In this document: positions 17,208 through 26,310 of the stretch, one piece after another | How positions within the stretch are numbered: position 1 is the first letter of the stretch | How the letters are laid out: each line of letters opens with the position of its first letter | From: Pararhizobium sp. IMCC3301 | GTDB taxonomy: Bacteria > Pseudomonadota > Alphaproteobacteria > Rhizobiales > GCA-2746425 | Direction of reading: 5' to 3' | DNA: 64,000 nucleotides | NCBI RefSeq assembly: GCF_030758315.1 | Contig: NZ_CP132336.1 | Location: forward strand, 3,439,001-3,503,000 | Made by a program: the position numbers and the translations under genes | Notes under the pieces: generated by a model | Told to the model about the DNA's origin: nothing | The model's input: the letters and a program-made list of their open reading frames with translations, nothing else | Database searches by the model: none

Positions 17208-20200
17208 TTAATTCATGCTCTCCTGATTGTCCCCCGACATACAGGAACTAGTTGAGATGGCGTTGGCTTTAGGCAGAAAATGGTCAAGCATTGCAAACAC
17301 GCCGGCAGATTTCCAAAGATAGTGATTGCCAATTACATAAATGGATGCCTTCGCGCGTGTGACGGCGACGTTGACCAAGTTGGGCCTTCCACCTGCCCAA
17401 GCGCGGGCCCCGGTTTGCGTGGATTCTTGAGCGCCGAGCACAAAAAAGACGATTCCAGCTTCACGCCCCTGAACGGTGTGTACCGTTCCGACATGCTCCC
17501 ACACCCATGCGTTCGGATTGCTGACCCAATCGTCCAGAACACCGCTGCGCAATAGTTGCTGACGGAGATTGTCTTGCACAATGACAAATGGTGTCACGAC
17601 ATAAAGATCGGCTTCTCCACCACTCTCCCGCAATTTGCGCAGCATTTCAATGAGAACTGTCGCTTCATCCGCGCACCATTTATCGGGGCCAGGTTTCCCG
17701 ACTACATCAATCCATGACGAAGGCCCAAGGATCGGAGTAACATTCGATGTTTTTTTTGCCTGCACCATGAGGTTTGAATAGGCAATCTCGTTCGAAATAT
17801 CGAACATCGGGCTGTCGCAGCGCCGATGCACCAGCAATGGTGCGCCTACGTCCCGATGCCCGCTGCCTATGGGAAAACGCGCACAATACATACTGGCAGC
17901 ATCCGCTACCGTTTGAACTGATGCCTCTGGCGCATTGTATTTCAGCGGGTCAATACCAAAGAACGCGCATATTTCCTCTGTCAGGCTATTCGGGAGTGTG
18001 ACCACAGGTTCGATCTGCAACGGATCACCAACGACAATTGAACGCTTTGTTCTCATCATCGCGCCAACCGCAGCCTGCGGCACAGCCTGTCCGGCTTCAT
18101 CGACAAGCAGCCACCCCAGTGTTTCCGGTTGTAGGCGCGAGAACATCCGGTTCACAGAAGCAAAAGTCGTGGATACCACCGGTACAACGAGGAAAAACGA
18201 CGCCCAAAGATCGGCGATTAGAGCATCCTTTTGCGGTGTGCCGAGTGAACGCGTGCCGAAGGTTTCTACAAAGATCGAAAGGTTTTGCCGCAGCGGATCG
18301 GCCGCGCAATCTATAAACGCCCGGTGAAGCTGAATTGATGCTTCAAACACGTCATCACGCTGCAGATTTGCCGCCGTGTCAAACCACACGCTGGCCATCT
18401 GTATGTCTTCGTGCTTTCCTGCAAAAAAGCCAGCATCCGGCATAAGCACCTCTGATTGCGAGCGCGCGAGTTGTAGGATTGCATTCAGTTCGGATTTTTC
18501 GGCACGCAGTGTTTCGCGCTTTTGCTGTGATTGGCCGATCAGTTTCTTCTTCGCCGCAAGTTGGGAACAAAGACGGGCAAACGCCTCATTTCGGCTCAGA
18601 AACAGCTGACGGTCTTGAGAGGTTTCTTTTGCCAAAGTTTGATGTAATGATTGCCATTCTTGGAAATGCCTAGTTCGAAATAGCCGCACAAAAAACCCCG
18701 GACGCTGTGTAAAATGAGCGATTTGTGTTTGACTCGCGGTGTTTAACTGCTCTTCAATTAGCCCTAGATTTCGCTTGGCAGCCGACAGGTTGGCCTCAAG
18801 CCCCTGCGCTTCCGCTTCGAGAGCAGGTTGTTTGAATGCCAGTTCGTTGATCTCGGCCGAGACAGTGACGAAGCGAAGAAGCTGAACATGCAGTTTTTGC
18901 AGCTTCGCCTGAGTTTGTTTGAAACACTCCAATTTGCCCAAGAAGTTTGTGCGGGCTTTTTCCCATCGTGCGGAAGCTTCACAGTCATTTGCCGGGGGAT
19001 TTTCACGAACTACGATTTCACGCCGTCTTTTAAGCGGAGGGCCACTTTCTTGCGGCTCTGAAACAATCTGCGGAATACCGCTGGCGTGGTTGAGATAGGT
19101 TGAAAGACCGTTTTCTTTATCACGCCAGAAGCCTTTCGCAAATAAATAGCGATTTGACGAATTCCCCAGGACAGCGGCGATTACTCCCCATGTGTCACGT
19201 TCCAAGACATTGTCCGAGATTGTTTTGAAATATCGTAATTCCGGCGCATCAACGGCAATTGCATCCAAAGCGGGCAGTTCGGCGCTCACATTTTCAACGG
19301 CTTTGTTGTTGGATGAGGTGACGATCATCTCAAAGCCCTTCAGACGCTCATCGAGTCTATGGAGCGTGATCTTTGCGCCGCTCCTTTGTAGGCTCTGGTT
19401 GGTGGGCGTGAACGCCTTCGAAGGCTGGTCATATTCGCTCATCACAGTCGCACGCTCAACAAGACGCGCAGCAACGACATCGCGCAACAATGTTGTCTTG
19501 CCTGTACCGGGTGGACCGTTCACTGCAAGGATACCGGTTTTAAGCCGGGCAGCGTTTGTCGCATTAACAGCGGCCTGTTGCAAAAGGGCAAGCGGGAAGC
19601 GCCCATTACCCGGCCATTTTGCAAATGGTGTCAGAGCGGGTTGCAACAAGTCTTGCAGGCCGATGTCTTCTTCCAACAAGTTGGTACGCTGCGATGGTTT
19701 CTTTATGCCAAGATAATGTTGAAGCGCATGCGGCAGCTTGCCGTCTTTAGCGAGCGAGCGTGCTGCGGCGAGATCTTCCAGAAAGAAAGAATTTAATAGC
19801 ATAGGTTCCGGCGGCGTTTTACTTGCAAAGAACTCATAACGCCGTAGCGCAAAATATGGCGCTTTGATCGCGTGCCCCTGAAGAGTGAGCGCCGCAACGA
19901 GATGGTCAAATAGCTCCTTAATATGCCGCTTTGTAAGGGGAATAACCTCATTATTCCGATCCCGTTTGATCAGAAGTTTTCGGAAAGCGGCCATCAAAAG
20001 CCTTTGCTGCGTTGGCCAATCCGCGAGCCTCTTTAAATCCCCTCGAAGGGCGATGGGGACGCTCCAAGCGAAGCTGGATATCGCAGCGCTCGTTTCTTCT
20101 TCCAGAGGCCGTCCCTCTTTATCCAGAAGGATACTAGCGATAGCGCTGTAACCTCTCATGCTAGGCTTGTCCGGCCGTTTGTCGGCATAGACCGTAAGGA

Positions 20201-20741
20201 GTAATTCCACTGCCGGAGCAAGTTCAATTGCACCGAGAATTAGCTCATAATAGAGCCGCTTCTTGGGGCGTGATTTTTCTCCCACCGCCCATGGAAGCAA
20301 GCCCTCATCAAAGCGGGCAATACGTGACCGATCTCCAGAAACAAGATCCGTCTCCCGCCGATACGCCTGCGGTGACAAAACTTCCAACGCTGTCCATGCA
20401 CGCAGAATGTTCTGGGCATCGTCTGTCACCGGAGGTTTGGCGACAGGCTTCGCAACCGGCGCGATTGGTTCTACCAATTTTGGAGGCGTATCGAACGGCA
20501 AGGCCGGCTCGTTTTGCTCGGCTTTGTTGGCGGATCTCCAGACTACTTTCGCGGGGGCAACTTTTGGGGCCGGCGGTCCGTTGGCTGCCAGAACTTGTTT
20601 TTTAAGAGCGAGCGCACGCTGTGTACCGCGAAATCCAAGTTCGTTCAGCAGGTCGTTCAGTGTTTTGCTATCACCTTGATTGTTCTTAAAAATCTCTTCC
20701 AGCTCTTTAATCGACTTACTAAAATACAGTCTACTGGCCAT
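17208..20741 (-). CDS. Large superfamily 1 (DNA2/NAM7-like) helicase with coiled-coil insert
   Basis: 1177 residues. N-terminus: a small helical domain (about 1-55), then a Pro/Ala-rich linker to about 110, then a region unlike anything I recognise to about 390. The ATPase core follows: Walker A GPPGTGKTT at about 409-417, then a long coiled-coil-prone insert (LEAEAQGLEANLSAAKRNLG and similar) between motif I and motif II. Motif II is LLVDEAGQAVPQAA with motif III GDPLQIEPV; the C-terminal motifs are TVHTVQGREAGIVFF and NVAVTRAKASIYVIGN. DNA2/NAM7-type proteins unwind DNA or RNA. It stands alone in an island beside a toxin-antitoxin pair and integrase scars, a setting typical of phage defence. 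That role is inference. Confidence 0.88.
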   Translation of the reverse strand: MASRLYFSKSIKELEEIFKNNQGDSKTLNDLLNELGFRGTQRALALKKQVLAANGPPAPKVAPAKVVWRSANKAEQNEPALPFDTPPKLVEPIAPVAKPVAKPPVTDDAQNILRAWTALEVLSPQAYRRETDLVSGDRSRIARFDEGLLPWAVGEKSRPKKRLYYELILGAIELAPAVELLLTVYADKRPDKPSMRGYSAIASILLDKEGRPLEEETSAAISSFAWSVPIALRGDLKRLADWPTQQRLLMAAFRKLLIKRDRNNEVIPLTKRHIKELFDHLVAALTLQGHAIKAPYFALRRYEFFASKTPPEPMLLNSFFLEDLAAARSLAKDGKLPHALQHYLGIKKPSQRTNLLEEDIGLQDLLQPALTPFAKWPGNGRFPLALLQQAAVNATNAARLKTGILAVNGPPGTGKTTLLRDVVAARLVERATVMSEYDQPSKAFTPTNQSLQRSGAKITLHRLDERLKGFEMIVTSSNNKAVENVSAELPALDAIAVDAPELRYFKTISDNVLERDTWGVIAAVLGNSSNRYLFAKGFWRDKENGLSTYLNHASGIPQIVSEPQESGPPLKRRREIVVRENPPANDCEASARWEKARTNFLGKLECFKQTQAKLQKLHVQLLRFVTVSAEINELAFKQPALEAEAQGLEANLSAAKRNLGLIEEQLNTASQTQIAHFTQRPGFFVRLFRTRHFQEWQSLHQTLAKETSQDRQLFLSRNEAFARLCSQLAAKKKLIGQSQQKRETLRAEKSELNAILQLARSQSEVLMPDAGFFAGKHEDIQMASVWFDTAANLQRDDVFEASIQLHRAFIDCAADPLRQNLSIFVETFGTRSLGTPQKDALIADLWASFFLVVPVVSTTFASVNRMFSRLQPETLGWLLVDEAGQAVPQAAVGAMMRTKRSIVVGDPLQIEPVVTLPNSLTEEICAFFGIDPLKYNAPEASVQTVADAASMYCARFPIGSGHRDVGAPLLVHRRCDSPMFDISNEIAYSNLMVQAKKTSNVTPILGPSSWIDVVGKPGPDKWCADEATVLIEMLRKLRESGGEADLYVVTPFVIVQDNLRQQLLRSGVLDDWVSNPNAWVWEHVGTVHTVQGREAGIVFFVLGAQESTQTGARAWAGGRPNLVNVAVTRAKASIYVIGNHYLWKSAGVFAMLDHFLPKANAISTSSCMSGDNQESMN

Positions 20742-20747
20742 CTATTT

Positions 20748-20930
20748 TTAGCCCATTTCGGGCACAAAATGCGCCCATGCTCCATTTATGTTGTTGCTTT
20801 CTAACAACCATTTACCGCCTGACGGCTGATTGCAAGAAAATTTCGTAGAACTGCCGATTGCAGAAGGAACCAGCATGGGATTGCCCATAAACACTCGACA
20901 CGATCTTGTTTTCGTTGCCGCTAATTCCAT
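20748..20930 (-). CDS. Possible 60-residue leader ORF upstream of the helicase
   Basis: An ATG-initiated frame ends 7 bases before the helicase start and on the same strand. Its C-terminal part (GGKWLLESNNINGAWAHFVP) looks protein-like, but I know no relatives and see no clear ribosome site. It may be a leader peptide, a decayed gene end or chance. The rest of the gap to 21087 holds only the antitoxin promoter region. Confidence 0.25.
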   Translation of the reverse strand: MELAATKTRSCRVFMGNPMLVPSAIGSSTKFSCNQPSGGKWLLESNNINGAWAHFVPEMG

Positions 20931-21035
20931 CTGACGCCTTGAAAGGTAAGGTAGTTTTGGAATTCAATACCCCACAAACGCAACTCACCAGTAGCCAGTG
21001 GGATAGTAGGGGTTAATCAGGCACATCGTTATTTT

Positions 21036-21054
21036 AGTATGATTTATTCATACT
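21036..21054. promoter_or_regulatory. Inverted repeat AGTATGA-N5-TCATACT, probable antitoxin operator
   Basis: Perfect 7-bp arms around TTTAT, 33 bases before the antitoxin ATG and overlapping AT-rich promoter-like DNA. Type II ParD-like antitoxins repress their own operon through such sites. Confidence 0.65.
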
Positions 21055-21087
21055 TTGCGGTATTCCTGAGATACGAAGGAGTAAACC

Positions 21088-21360
21088 ATGGACAAAAGGA
21101 CCGTCAGTCTGCCTGATGAACATGCCCGTTACATCGACCAGAAGGTCAGTTCTGGTGACTATGCATCGGCGAGTGAAGTTGTACGTGCGGGTCTTCGCGC
21201 ATTGCAGGAACGCGACCGCGCCGTTGAAAACTGGCTTCATAATCAGGTTGCTCCGACATATGATGCGATGATGGAAACCCCCGAACGCGTCGTTTCGTCC
21301 CGGTCCGTGTTTGATGGTATTCGCGCGCTTCATATTGAGAAAACCAAAGGCCCTGCGTGA
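21088..21360 (+). CDS. parD: ParD-like type II antitoxin (ribbon-helix-helix)
   Basis: 90 residues. The N-terminal half (KRTVSLPDEHARYIDQKV, then SASEVVRAGLRAL) is a classical ParD/CopG ribbon-helix-helix DNA-binding domain, and the C-terminal tail would bind the toxin. AAGGAG stands upstream of the ATG. The stop overlaps the GTG start of the toxin gene, the usual coupling of antitoxin and toxin. Acts in the cytosol as neutraliser and autorepressor. Confidence 0.9.
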   Translation: MDKRTVSLPDEHARYIDQKVSSGDYASASEVVRAGLRALQERDRAVENWLHNQVAPTYDAMMETPERVVSSRSVFDGIRALHIEKTKGPA

Positions 21361-21662
21361 AGCGGCGCGTCGTTGAATTTGCGCCCGAGGCGCGGGAAGA
21401 TTTGTTCGCGCTCTATGAATGGATTAGTGCCAAAGCCAGTCCCAGGATCGCCCTTGGCTATATCGAGCGCATCGAGACCTACTGCAACGATTTCGATCTT
21501 GCGTCCCAAAGAGGGCGGTCCCGCGAAGATATCCGTCAAGGCTTGCGCATTATCGGCTTCGACCGCCGTTTGGCCATTGCCTTCATTGTGTCTGACAACA
21601 CAGTGACACTCCTGCGATTGTTTTACGGCGGTCAGAATTGGGATGATGATCTCTCATCATAG
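21357..21662 (+). CDS. parE: ParE/RelE-superfamily toxin
   Basis: 101 residues, starting at GTG overlapping the antitoxin stop (GTGA). The pattern VEFAPEAREDLFALYEWI, then GRSREDIRQGLRIIGF, then LLRLFYGGQNWDDDL is that of ParE toxins, which poison DNA gyrase; RelE-type mRNA cleavage is less likely. Complete and apparently intact. Typical of island maintenance or phage defence. Confidence 0.9.
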   Translation: MKRRVVEFAPEAREDLFALYEWISAKASPRIALGYIERIETYCNDFDLASQRGRSREDIRQGLRIIGFDRRLAIAFIVSDNTVTLLRLFYGGQNWDDDLSS

Positions 21663-22000
21663 ACTCAGCCCGAGATCCGTGCGCTCTATCGATTTGGCCG
21701 CTCCAATAATCTCGTCCGTACTGTTTGCTCCGTCATGCGCATGGTTTACGTCACGGCGCGCGCCATTCGTCAAGCGCCAGGCCGATAGCAATGGGTTTGT
21801 CTTTGCCAGGCGTTGCAGAACTCATAGGCAATGCCATCGCAGAGGTGCTGGTTTGGCAATAAACTCTGCGAACCCTTCCCGCCGATGGATAGTGTCGCAT
21901 TTCTCCAAACCATCAAAAAGAGAGTTCTATATTTCCCGCTCTAACGGCACCATTCAGGTGCCCAAGATAGTACTCGGCTGAACCGGCAACGCCGGAACTG
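21663..22000. other. Gap of about 340 bp without recognisable gene
   Basis: Between the toxin gene and the enolase-superfamily gene I see no frame with protein-like composition on either strand, no clear hairpin terminator and no repeat. It probably marks the right edge of the accessory island. Confidence 0.5.
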
Positions 22001-23128
22001 TCAGGACCGGGCGCTGAAGGCCGACAGTTTCTGCGCATCAGGCACGATGCCAAGTCCGGGGCGGTCAGTTACGCTTGCCAGTCCGTTTTCCACGTCAAAC
22101 GCCCCTGCTGAAAACGCCACTCGCAACGGGTTCTCGGTGACATCGACTTCCAGCCAACTTGCGCCGAGGGCAATGGCGGCGTGGGCGGTTGCGACAAGGC
22201 CGATGCCGCTGCCGAGAAAATGCGGCGCGAAGGCCGCGCTGGTTGCGGCAGCCACCTGGTGGATCGCGATCAGGCCGGACAGCCCGCCCCATTTGATTGC
22301 GTCGGGTTGCAAAATGGCGACTCCGCTGTTGGCCGCAGCGCGAAAGGCCTCGACCTTGCGCAGGTTTTCGCCGGCGGCCAGATGCACCGGCTGTGCATTG
22401 GCGACCTGATGCCAGTCCTGGTGGGGACGGTCGGCCGCAATCGGCTCCTCGATCCACAGCAGTTCAAATTCGGCCAGGGCCTGTCCCGCAGCAATCGCCT
22501 CATCCGGCGTCCAGGCCTGATTGGCATCAACCATGACGGCTGCATCGCCGACAAGCCGGCGCAGGCTGTCCAACGCAGCCCTGTCAGCATTTGCACCAAA
22601 TCCGACCTTGACCTTGAATCCCCGCCAGCCGGTTTGCGTCAGCGCCGGCACCAGTGTGTCCAGTGTCTGCGCGGTGAGGGCGCTGGCATAGGCCGGAACA
22701 TCATGTTTACTGCCCGGCGCCAGTACATCGTAAAGTGGCCGGTCCTCGCGCCGCGCCGTCATATCCCAGGCGGCGATGTCCAGTCCGGCAATGGATTGCT
22801 CAAACGGGCCGGGTTCATTGGCCTGAAGCGCGAGCGCATGGGTGTCTTCGGTCAGGAACTGCCACATCTGCGAAGGGCCGGCAAAACTTTGCCCGATCAG
22901 TTTGGGCGCCAGAATCTGCTCGATGATCTTTTTGCGGTGCGCGGCGGCAAAAGCCGGCCAGTTGCAGAAAACCTCGCCCCAGCCTTCATGACCGGAAGCA
23001 TCGGTCAGCCGCACAAGCAGCGCGGGCCGCGCATACATGGTGCCAAAGGCGTTGGAGCGCGGGGTCTTCAGCGGTGCTTCAAGGTGAAACACGTCGATGC
23101 GTGCAGGTGTAAGCGGTAGCTCGCTCAT
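22001..23128 (-). CDS. Mandelate racemase/muconate lactonizing-type enolase-superfamily enzyme
   Basis: 375 residues. The N-terminal capping domain is followed by the barrel with catalytic KVKVG (Lys 172 and 174), metal ligands in MVDANQAW (Asp 201), WIEEP (Glu 227) and AAGEN (Glu 254), and the His of FAPHF (about 303). The Lys-x-Lys plus His set fits acid racemases, epimerases and sugar-acid dehydratases as well as cycloisomerases. Its ATG overlaps the stop of tctA, so it is the last gene of a tctCBA-enzyme operon and presumably acts on the imported acid. Confidence 0.9.
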   Translation of the reverse strand: MSELPLTPARIDVFHLEAPLKTPRSNAFGTMYARPALLVRLTDASGHEGWGEVFCNWPAFAAAHRKKIIEQILAPKLIGQSFAGPSQMWQFLTEDTHALALQANEPGPFEQSIAGLDIAAWDMTARREDRPLYDVLAPGSKHDVPAYASALTAQTLDTLVPALTQTGWRGFKVKVGFGANADRAALDSLRRLVGDAAVMVDANQAWTPDEAIAAGQALAEFELLWIEEPIAADRPHQDWHQVANAQPVHLAAGENLRKVEAFRAAANSGVAILQPDAIKWGGLSGLIAIHQVAAATSAAFAPHFLGSGIGLVATAHAAIALGASWLEVDVTENPLRVAFSAGAFDVENGLASVTDRPGLGIVPDAQKLSAFSARS

Positions 23129-24618
23129 CTGCGCTCACTGCGCCAGGCCGAGCGGACCTGCCAGAGCAGCAGGCCGAGCGACAGAATGGCAAAGACGGCG
23201 ACAATCGGTTTGCTCAACAGGGCAGCCGGGTCATCGCTATACAGAATAACAAAGCGCACGAAATCCTCATCAATCTGGCGTCCCAGAAACAGCCCGATCA
23301 TCAGCGAAATCAGGGTGAAATGATGCCGCCGGAAAAAATAACCGATCAGGCCGAACAGGAATGTAATGACGATATCTTCCCAGTAGCCGCGATAGCTGTA
23401 GGCTCCGAGCGCCAGTATGATCGCCAGCACCGGGGCCAGCAGGCGCGAGGGAACCGTTACAATCCGTGCCACCTGGCTGGCGACAACCACGGCAAACAGG
23501 CCAAGCACCGCCATTTGCGCCAGATTGCCGAGGATCAGGCCATAGACCATCACACCATTATCGATGAACAGCCGTGGCCCCGGCACCAGACCATGCAACA
23601 GAAATGCCCCGGAAATCACCGCTGTTGACGCACTGCCGGGAATGCCGAGTGACATCAGGATCGCCATCGCGCCGCCTTCCGAGGCATTGTTGGCGCTTTC
23701 AGCCGCGACCACACCTTTTGGCTCGCCTTCGCCGAATCTGTCGCCCGGCCGTGCGCGCTTTGAGGCGGTGGCGTAGGACAGCAACGAGGCAATGGTTGCA
23801 CCGGCGGCAGGCAGCAGGCCGATAAAGGTGCCGATCAGGGACCCGCGTAGCCATGTTCCAACCTCGCGCGTGGCCTGTCTGACGCCTCGCAACAGGGCGC
23901 GCAGATCGCTCGACGAGCCTTGCGTGCCGGTTGCGATTGACGGGCGCGCCACAATCGAAATGAGTTCGGGAATGGCAAACATGCCGATCACGCTCAAAAT
24001 GATCGGCAGCCCGTCCTCAAGCGCATCGAGCCCCAGTGTGCCGCGCGCCACCCCGGTGGTGACACTTGTGCCGATGGTCGACAGCAACAGCCCGATCAGG
24101 CCGGCAAAAATTGTCCGGGCAAAGCTGCGGCGCTGCAGGGTTGCAATCAGCAGCATCACGAAAATCGTCAGAAACAGCATTTCCGCAGAGCCGAACAGCA
24201 GCGCAAACTGGGCCATCGGCTGGATGAAAACCAGCAGGATCAGATAGCTGATCGCGCCGCCGATCACCGATGCGGCAATCTGCAGGCCCAGCGCCTCATT
24301 CTGGCGGCCGGCCTTGGCCATCGGGTAGCCGTCAAATGTGGTGGCTGCGGCACCCGGCGTGCCCGGTGTGTTGATGAGAATTGCCAGAAACCCGCCGCCT
24401 GTCAGCGATCCGGTATAGACCGATGTCATCAGCACCAGAGCGGTCAATGCATCAAGCTGGAATGTCAGTGGCAGTATGGCTGCCAGTCCAAGTGCGGCTG
24501 TCATGCCGGGTATCGCGCCGATCACCAGGCCGAGCAGCATGCCGCCGAAAATCGCCAGCGGCATCTGCCAGGTCCAGAGCAGCGAAGCGCCTTCTGCGAT
24601 CAGATCGAAATCGAGCAT
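23125..24618 (-). CDS. tctA: Tripartite tricarboxylate transporter large permease TctA (second system)
   Basis: 497 residues, 11-12 membrane segments, with TctA motifs GAIPGMTAALGLA near the N-terminus and AGATIASLLSYATA in the middle. Paralogue of the permease at 10572-12062. It directly follows tctB without spacing and overlaps the enolase-superfamily gene by ATGA. Cytoplasmic-membrane importer subunit for an unknown carboxylate. Confidence 0.95.
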   Translation of the reverse strand: MLDFDLIAEGASLLWTWQMPLAIFGGMLLGLVIGAIPGMTAALGLAAILPLTFQLDALTALVLMTSVYTGSLTGGGFLAILINTPGTPGAAATTFDGYPMAKAGRQNEALGLQIAASVIGGAISYLILLVFIQPMAQFALLFGSAEMLFLTIFVMLLIATLQRRSFARTIFAGLIGLLLSTIGTSVTTGVARGTLGLDALEDGLPIILSVIGMFAIPELISIVARPSIATGTQGSSSDLRALLRGVRQATREVGTWLRGSLIGTFIGLLPAAGATIASLLSYATASKRARPGDRFGEGEPKGVVAAESANNASEGGAMAILMSLGIPGSASTAVISGAFLLHGLVPGPRLFIDNGVMVYGLILGNLAQMAVLGLFAVVVASQVARIVTVPSRLLAPVLAIILALGAYSYRGYWEDIVITFLFGLIGYFFRRHHFTLISLMIGLFLGRQIDEDFVRFVILYSDDPAALLSKPIVAVFAILSLGLLLWQVRSAWRSERR

Positions 24619-25146
24619 TTACAGCCCCATCGGCCAGAGCGGCAGTTTGACACCGAGCGCCTGGTCAAAGCCGATATAAATCAGCGCCAGCATACCAAGG
24701 GTCATGGCTATGATCAGCAGCGGACGTCTTTCACCGGAAATGAGAATGAGCGCCGGCAGATAGATGATCGTGGCGGCGATAAAGCCGAGCAGCCAGATCA
24801 GCCCGGCCAGAACCGGCAGGCTGAGAACAAATCGGTAGCGCGCCGGAACACCCAGACCCTCGTCCCGGTCAAGCTGCAGCCGCTGCGGAAACGGACCGAT
24901 GGCCGACCAGATGACAAAGGGCGCAGTAGCCCATGCCGCAATCAGAATGGGGGTGATCAGCCAGGCAGCTTCCGCTTCATCATCCGGATTGGTCCGGGTC
25001 GACCAGACATACCAGCTGGCCCAGGCGAGCGCGACAAGGGTCAGCGCAATGCTGACCCAGTCTATCTGCCGCGATCCGCCCATGCTGCCAGTGTTGCCAG
25101 TGCTGCCAGCATCGCCTGTCTCTTCATCCGCAGAGACAAGCGACAT
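24619..25146 (-). CDS. tctB: Tripartite tricarboxylate transporter small permease TctB (second system)
   Basis: 175 residues. A polar Gly/Ser-rich N-terminal stretch (GDAGSTGNTGSMGG) encoded by a short repetitive DNA segment, then four hydrophobic segments as in TctB. It lies between tctC and tctA, with a one-base overlap with tctC. The call rests on topology and order. Confidence 0.85.
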   Translation of the reverse strand: MSLVSADEETGDAGSTGNTGSMGGSRQIDWVSIALTLVALAWASWYVWSTRTNPDDEAEAAWLITPILIAAWATAPFVIWSAIGPFPQRLQLDRDEGLGVPARYRFVLSLPVLAGLIWLLGFIAATIIYLPALILISGERRPLLIIAMTLGMLALIYIGFDQALGVKLPLWPMGL

Positions 25147-26135
25147 TATCCGTCAGCCTCGTCTTGCAGAATTTTGGTGAAGCGCGCATCGACTTCTTCA
25201 ATCAGGGCCTGAGCCGCCTCTGCACCCTGCCAGTCTGTGCCAACGCCGCTTTTGGCGGCCGCATCCTTGAAGGCCTGATTGGTGTTGATGGTTTGCTCAA
25301 AAGCTTTCACCAGAGTTTCAAACCGGTCCGGATGGTTGTTTTTCACATCGCTGTGGACGGCAAAGAAACGGTAGGCCCCACCTTCGGGCACCGACACGTT
25401 CATCGCGGCAAGTTCCGCATTGATGGATGGCGCATCCGGCCAGTCCGGGGCCGTCCCTGCATCACTGAACAGTCCCAGGACCACCGCATCATCCTTGATC
25501 GACGTTGCACCGCCGGCACCGGCAGCGGTCAACTGGATCTCTCCGGATGCAAAGGCTTTGCGCGCCGCGCCGCCACCCTTGTAGGGCACAATCTTGATAT
25601 CGAGCTCCAGTTCATCGAACATCGCCCGCGCCAGAATCGGTCCCACTGAGCCTTTGCCGGACGACCCGAACGTCACCTTGCCCGGATTTTCCCTGGCATA
25701 GGCAATCATGTCAGCCAGCGAAGTCCAGCCGGTATCCTTCTGGGCCAGCAGAATTGCAGGATCGGTCCACATCACATTGATAATGGCCAGATCAGACAGG
25801 CTGAAAATGTCCGGATCGGTAAATTTGGCATAGGTCGTGGCTGGCGCAAACGCAGTGAGAATGGTGTAGCCATCGCGCTCCGCTTCCATGAATTTCTTCA
25901 GCCCGGTCTTGCCACCGGCTCCGCCGATATTTTCAACAATGACATTCTGGCCAAGCGCGTCCGGCAGAAACGGCTGGATGGCGCGTGCCGTGCGGTCGAC
26001 AGCGCCACCGGCGCCATAATTGACCAGAAGGGTAATTTCCTTGGACGGAAAACTTTGCGCAAACAGCTGCGATGTGCTGGCGAGAAGCGCAGCTGTGGCG
26101 GTGAATGTGCCGAATTGGCGACGTGTCAGTTTCAT
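25146..26135 (-). CDS. tctC: TTT periplasmic solute-binding protein TctC (second system)
   Basis: 329 residues with a signal peptide (RRQFGTFTATAALLASTSQL) cleaved near FAQS. The Bug-family carboxylate loop LLVNYGAGGAVDRTARA and NIGGAGGKTGLKKF are present. First gene of the tctCBA-enzyme operon, divergent from the TrmB-type regulator. The 25-bp inverted repeat at 26179-26203 is 44 bases upstream of its start. Confidence 0.93.
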   Translation of the reverse strand: MKLTRRQFGTFTATAALLASTSQLFAQSFPSKEITLLVNYGAGGAVDRTARAIQPFLPDALGQNVIVENIGGAGGKTGLKKFMEAERDGYTILTAFAPATTYAKFTDPDIFSLSDLAIINVMWTDPAILLAQKDTGWTSLADMIAYARENPGKVTFGSSGKGSVGPILARAMFDELELDIKIVPYKGGGAARKAFASGEIQLTAAGAGGATSIKDDAVVLGLFSDAGTAPDWPDAPSINAELAAMNVSVPEGGAYRFFAVHSDVKNNHPDRFETLVKAFEQTINTNQAFKDAAAKSGVGTDWQGAEAAQALIEEVDARFTKILQDEADG

Positions 26136-26178
26136 ATATATTCCTCCCGTTAAACGTCAGTTTGATGTCCTCTTCACT

Positions 26179-26203
26179 ATAGTAGTCATATTTTGACTAC
26201 TAT
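26179..26203. promoter_or_regulatory. Inverted repeat ATAGTAGTCA-N5-TGACTACTAT, probable operator
   Basis: Perfect 10-bp arms around TATTT, in the divergent region between tctC and the TrmB-type regulator and close to the tctC start. Likely binding site for that regulator. Confidence 0.72.
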
Positions 26204-26310
26204 GGCAATATCTGTCATTCTTGGTTAGGGTCAAAGCTTGGCGAGAGGCTTGCATTTGTGCAGCAGCGCTTGTCGTCTGAAGCACAGCTTTGGCCGGGTT
26301 CGCCGGATTT

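Noticed and set aside
21663-22000. Open frame of about 110 codons after the toxin gene
   Set aside because: No ribosome site, Arg/Ser-rich composition and no family resemblance.
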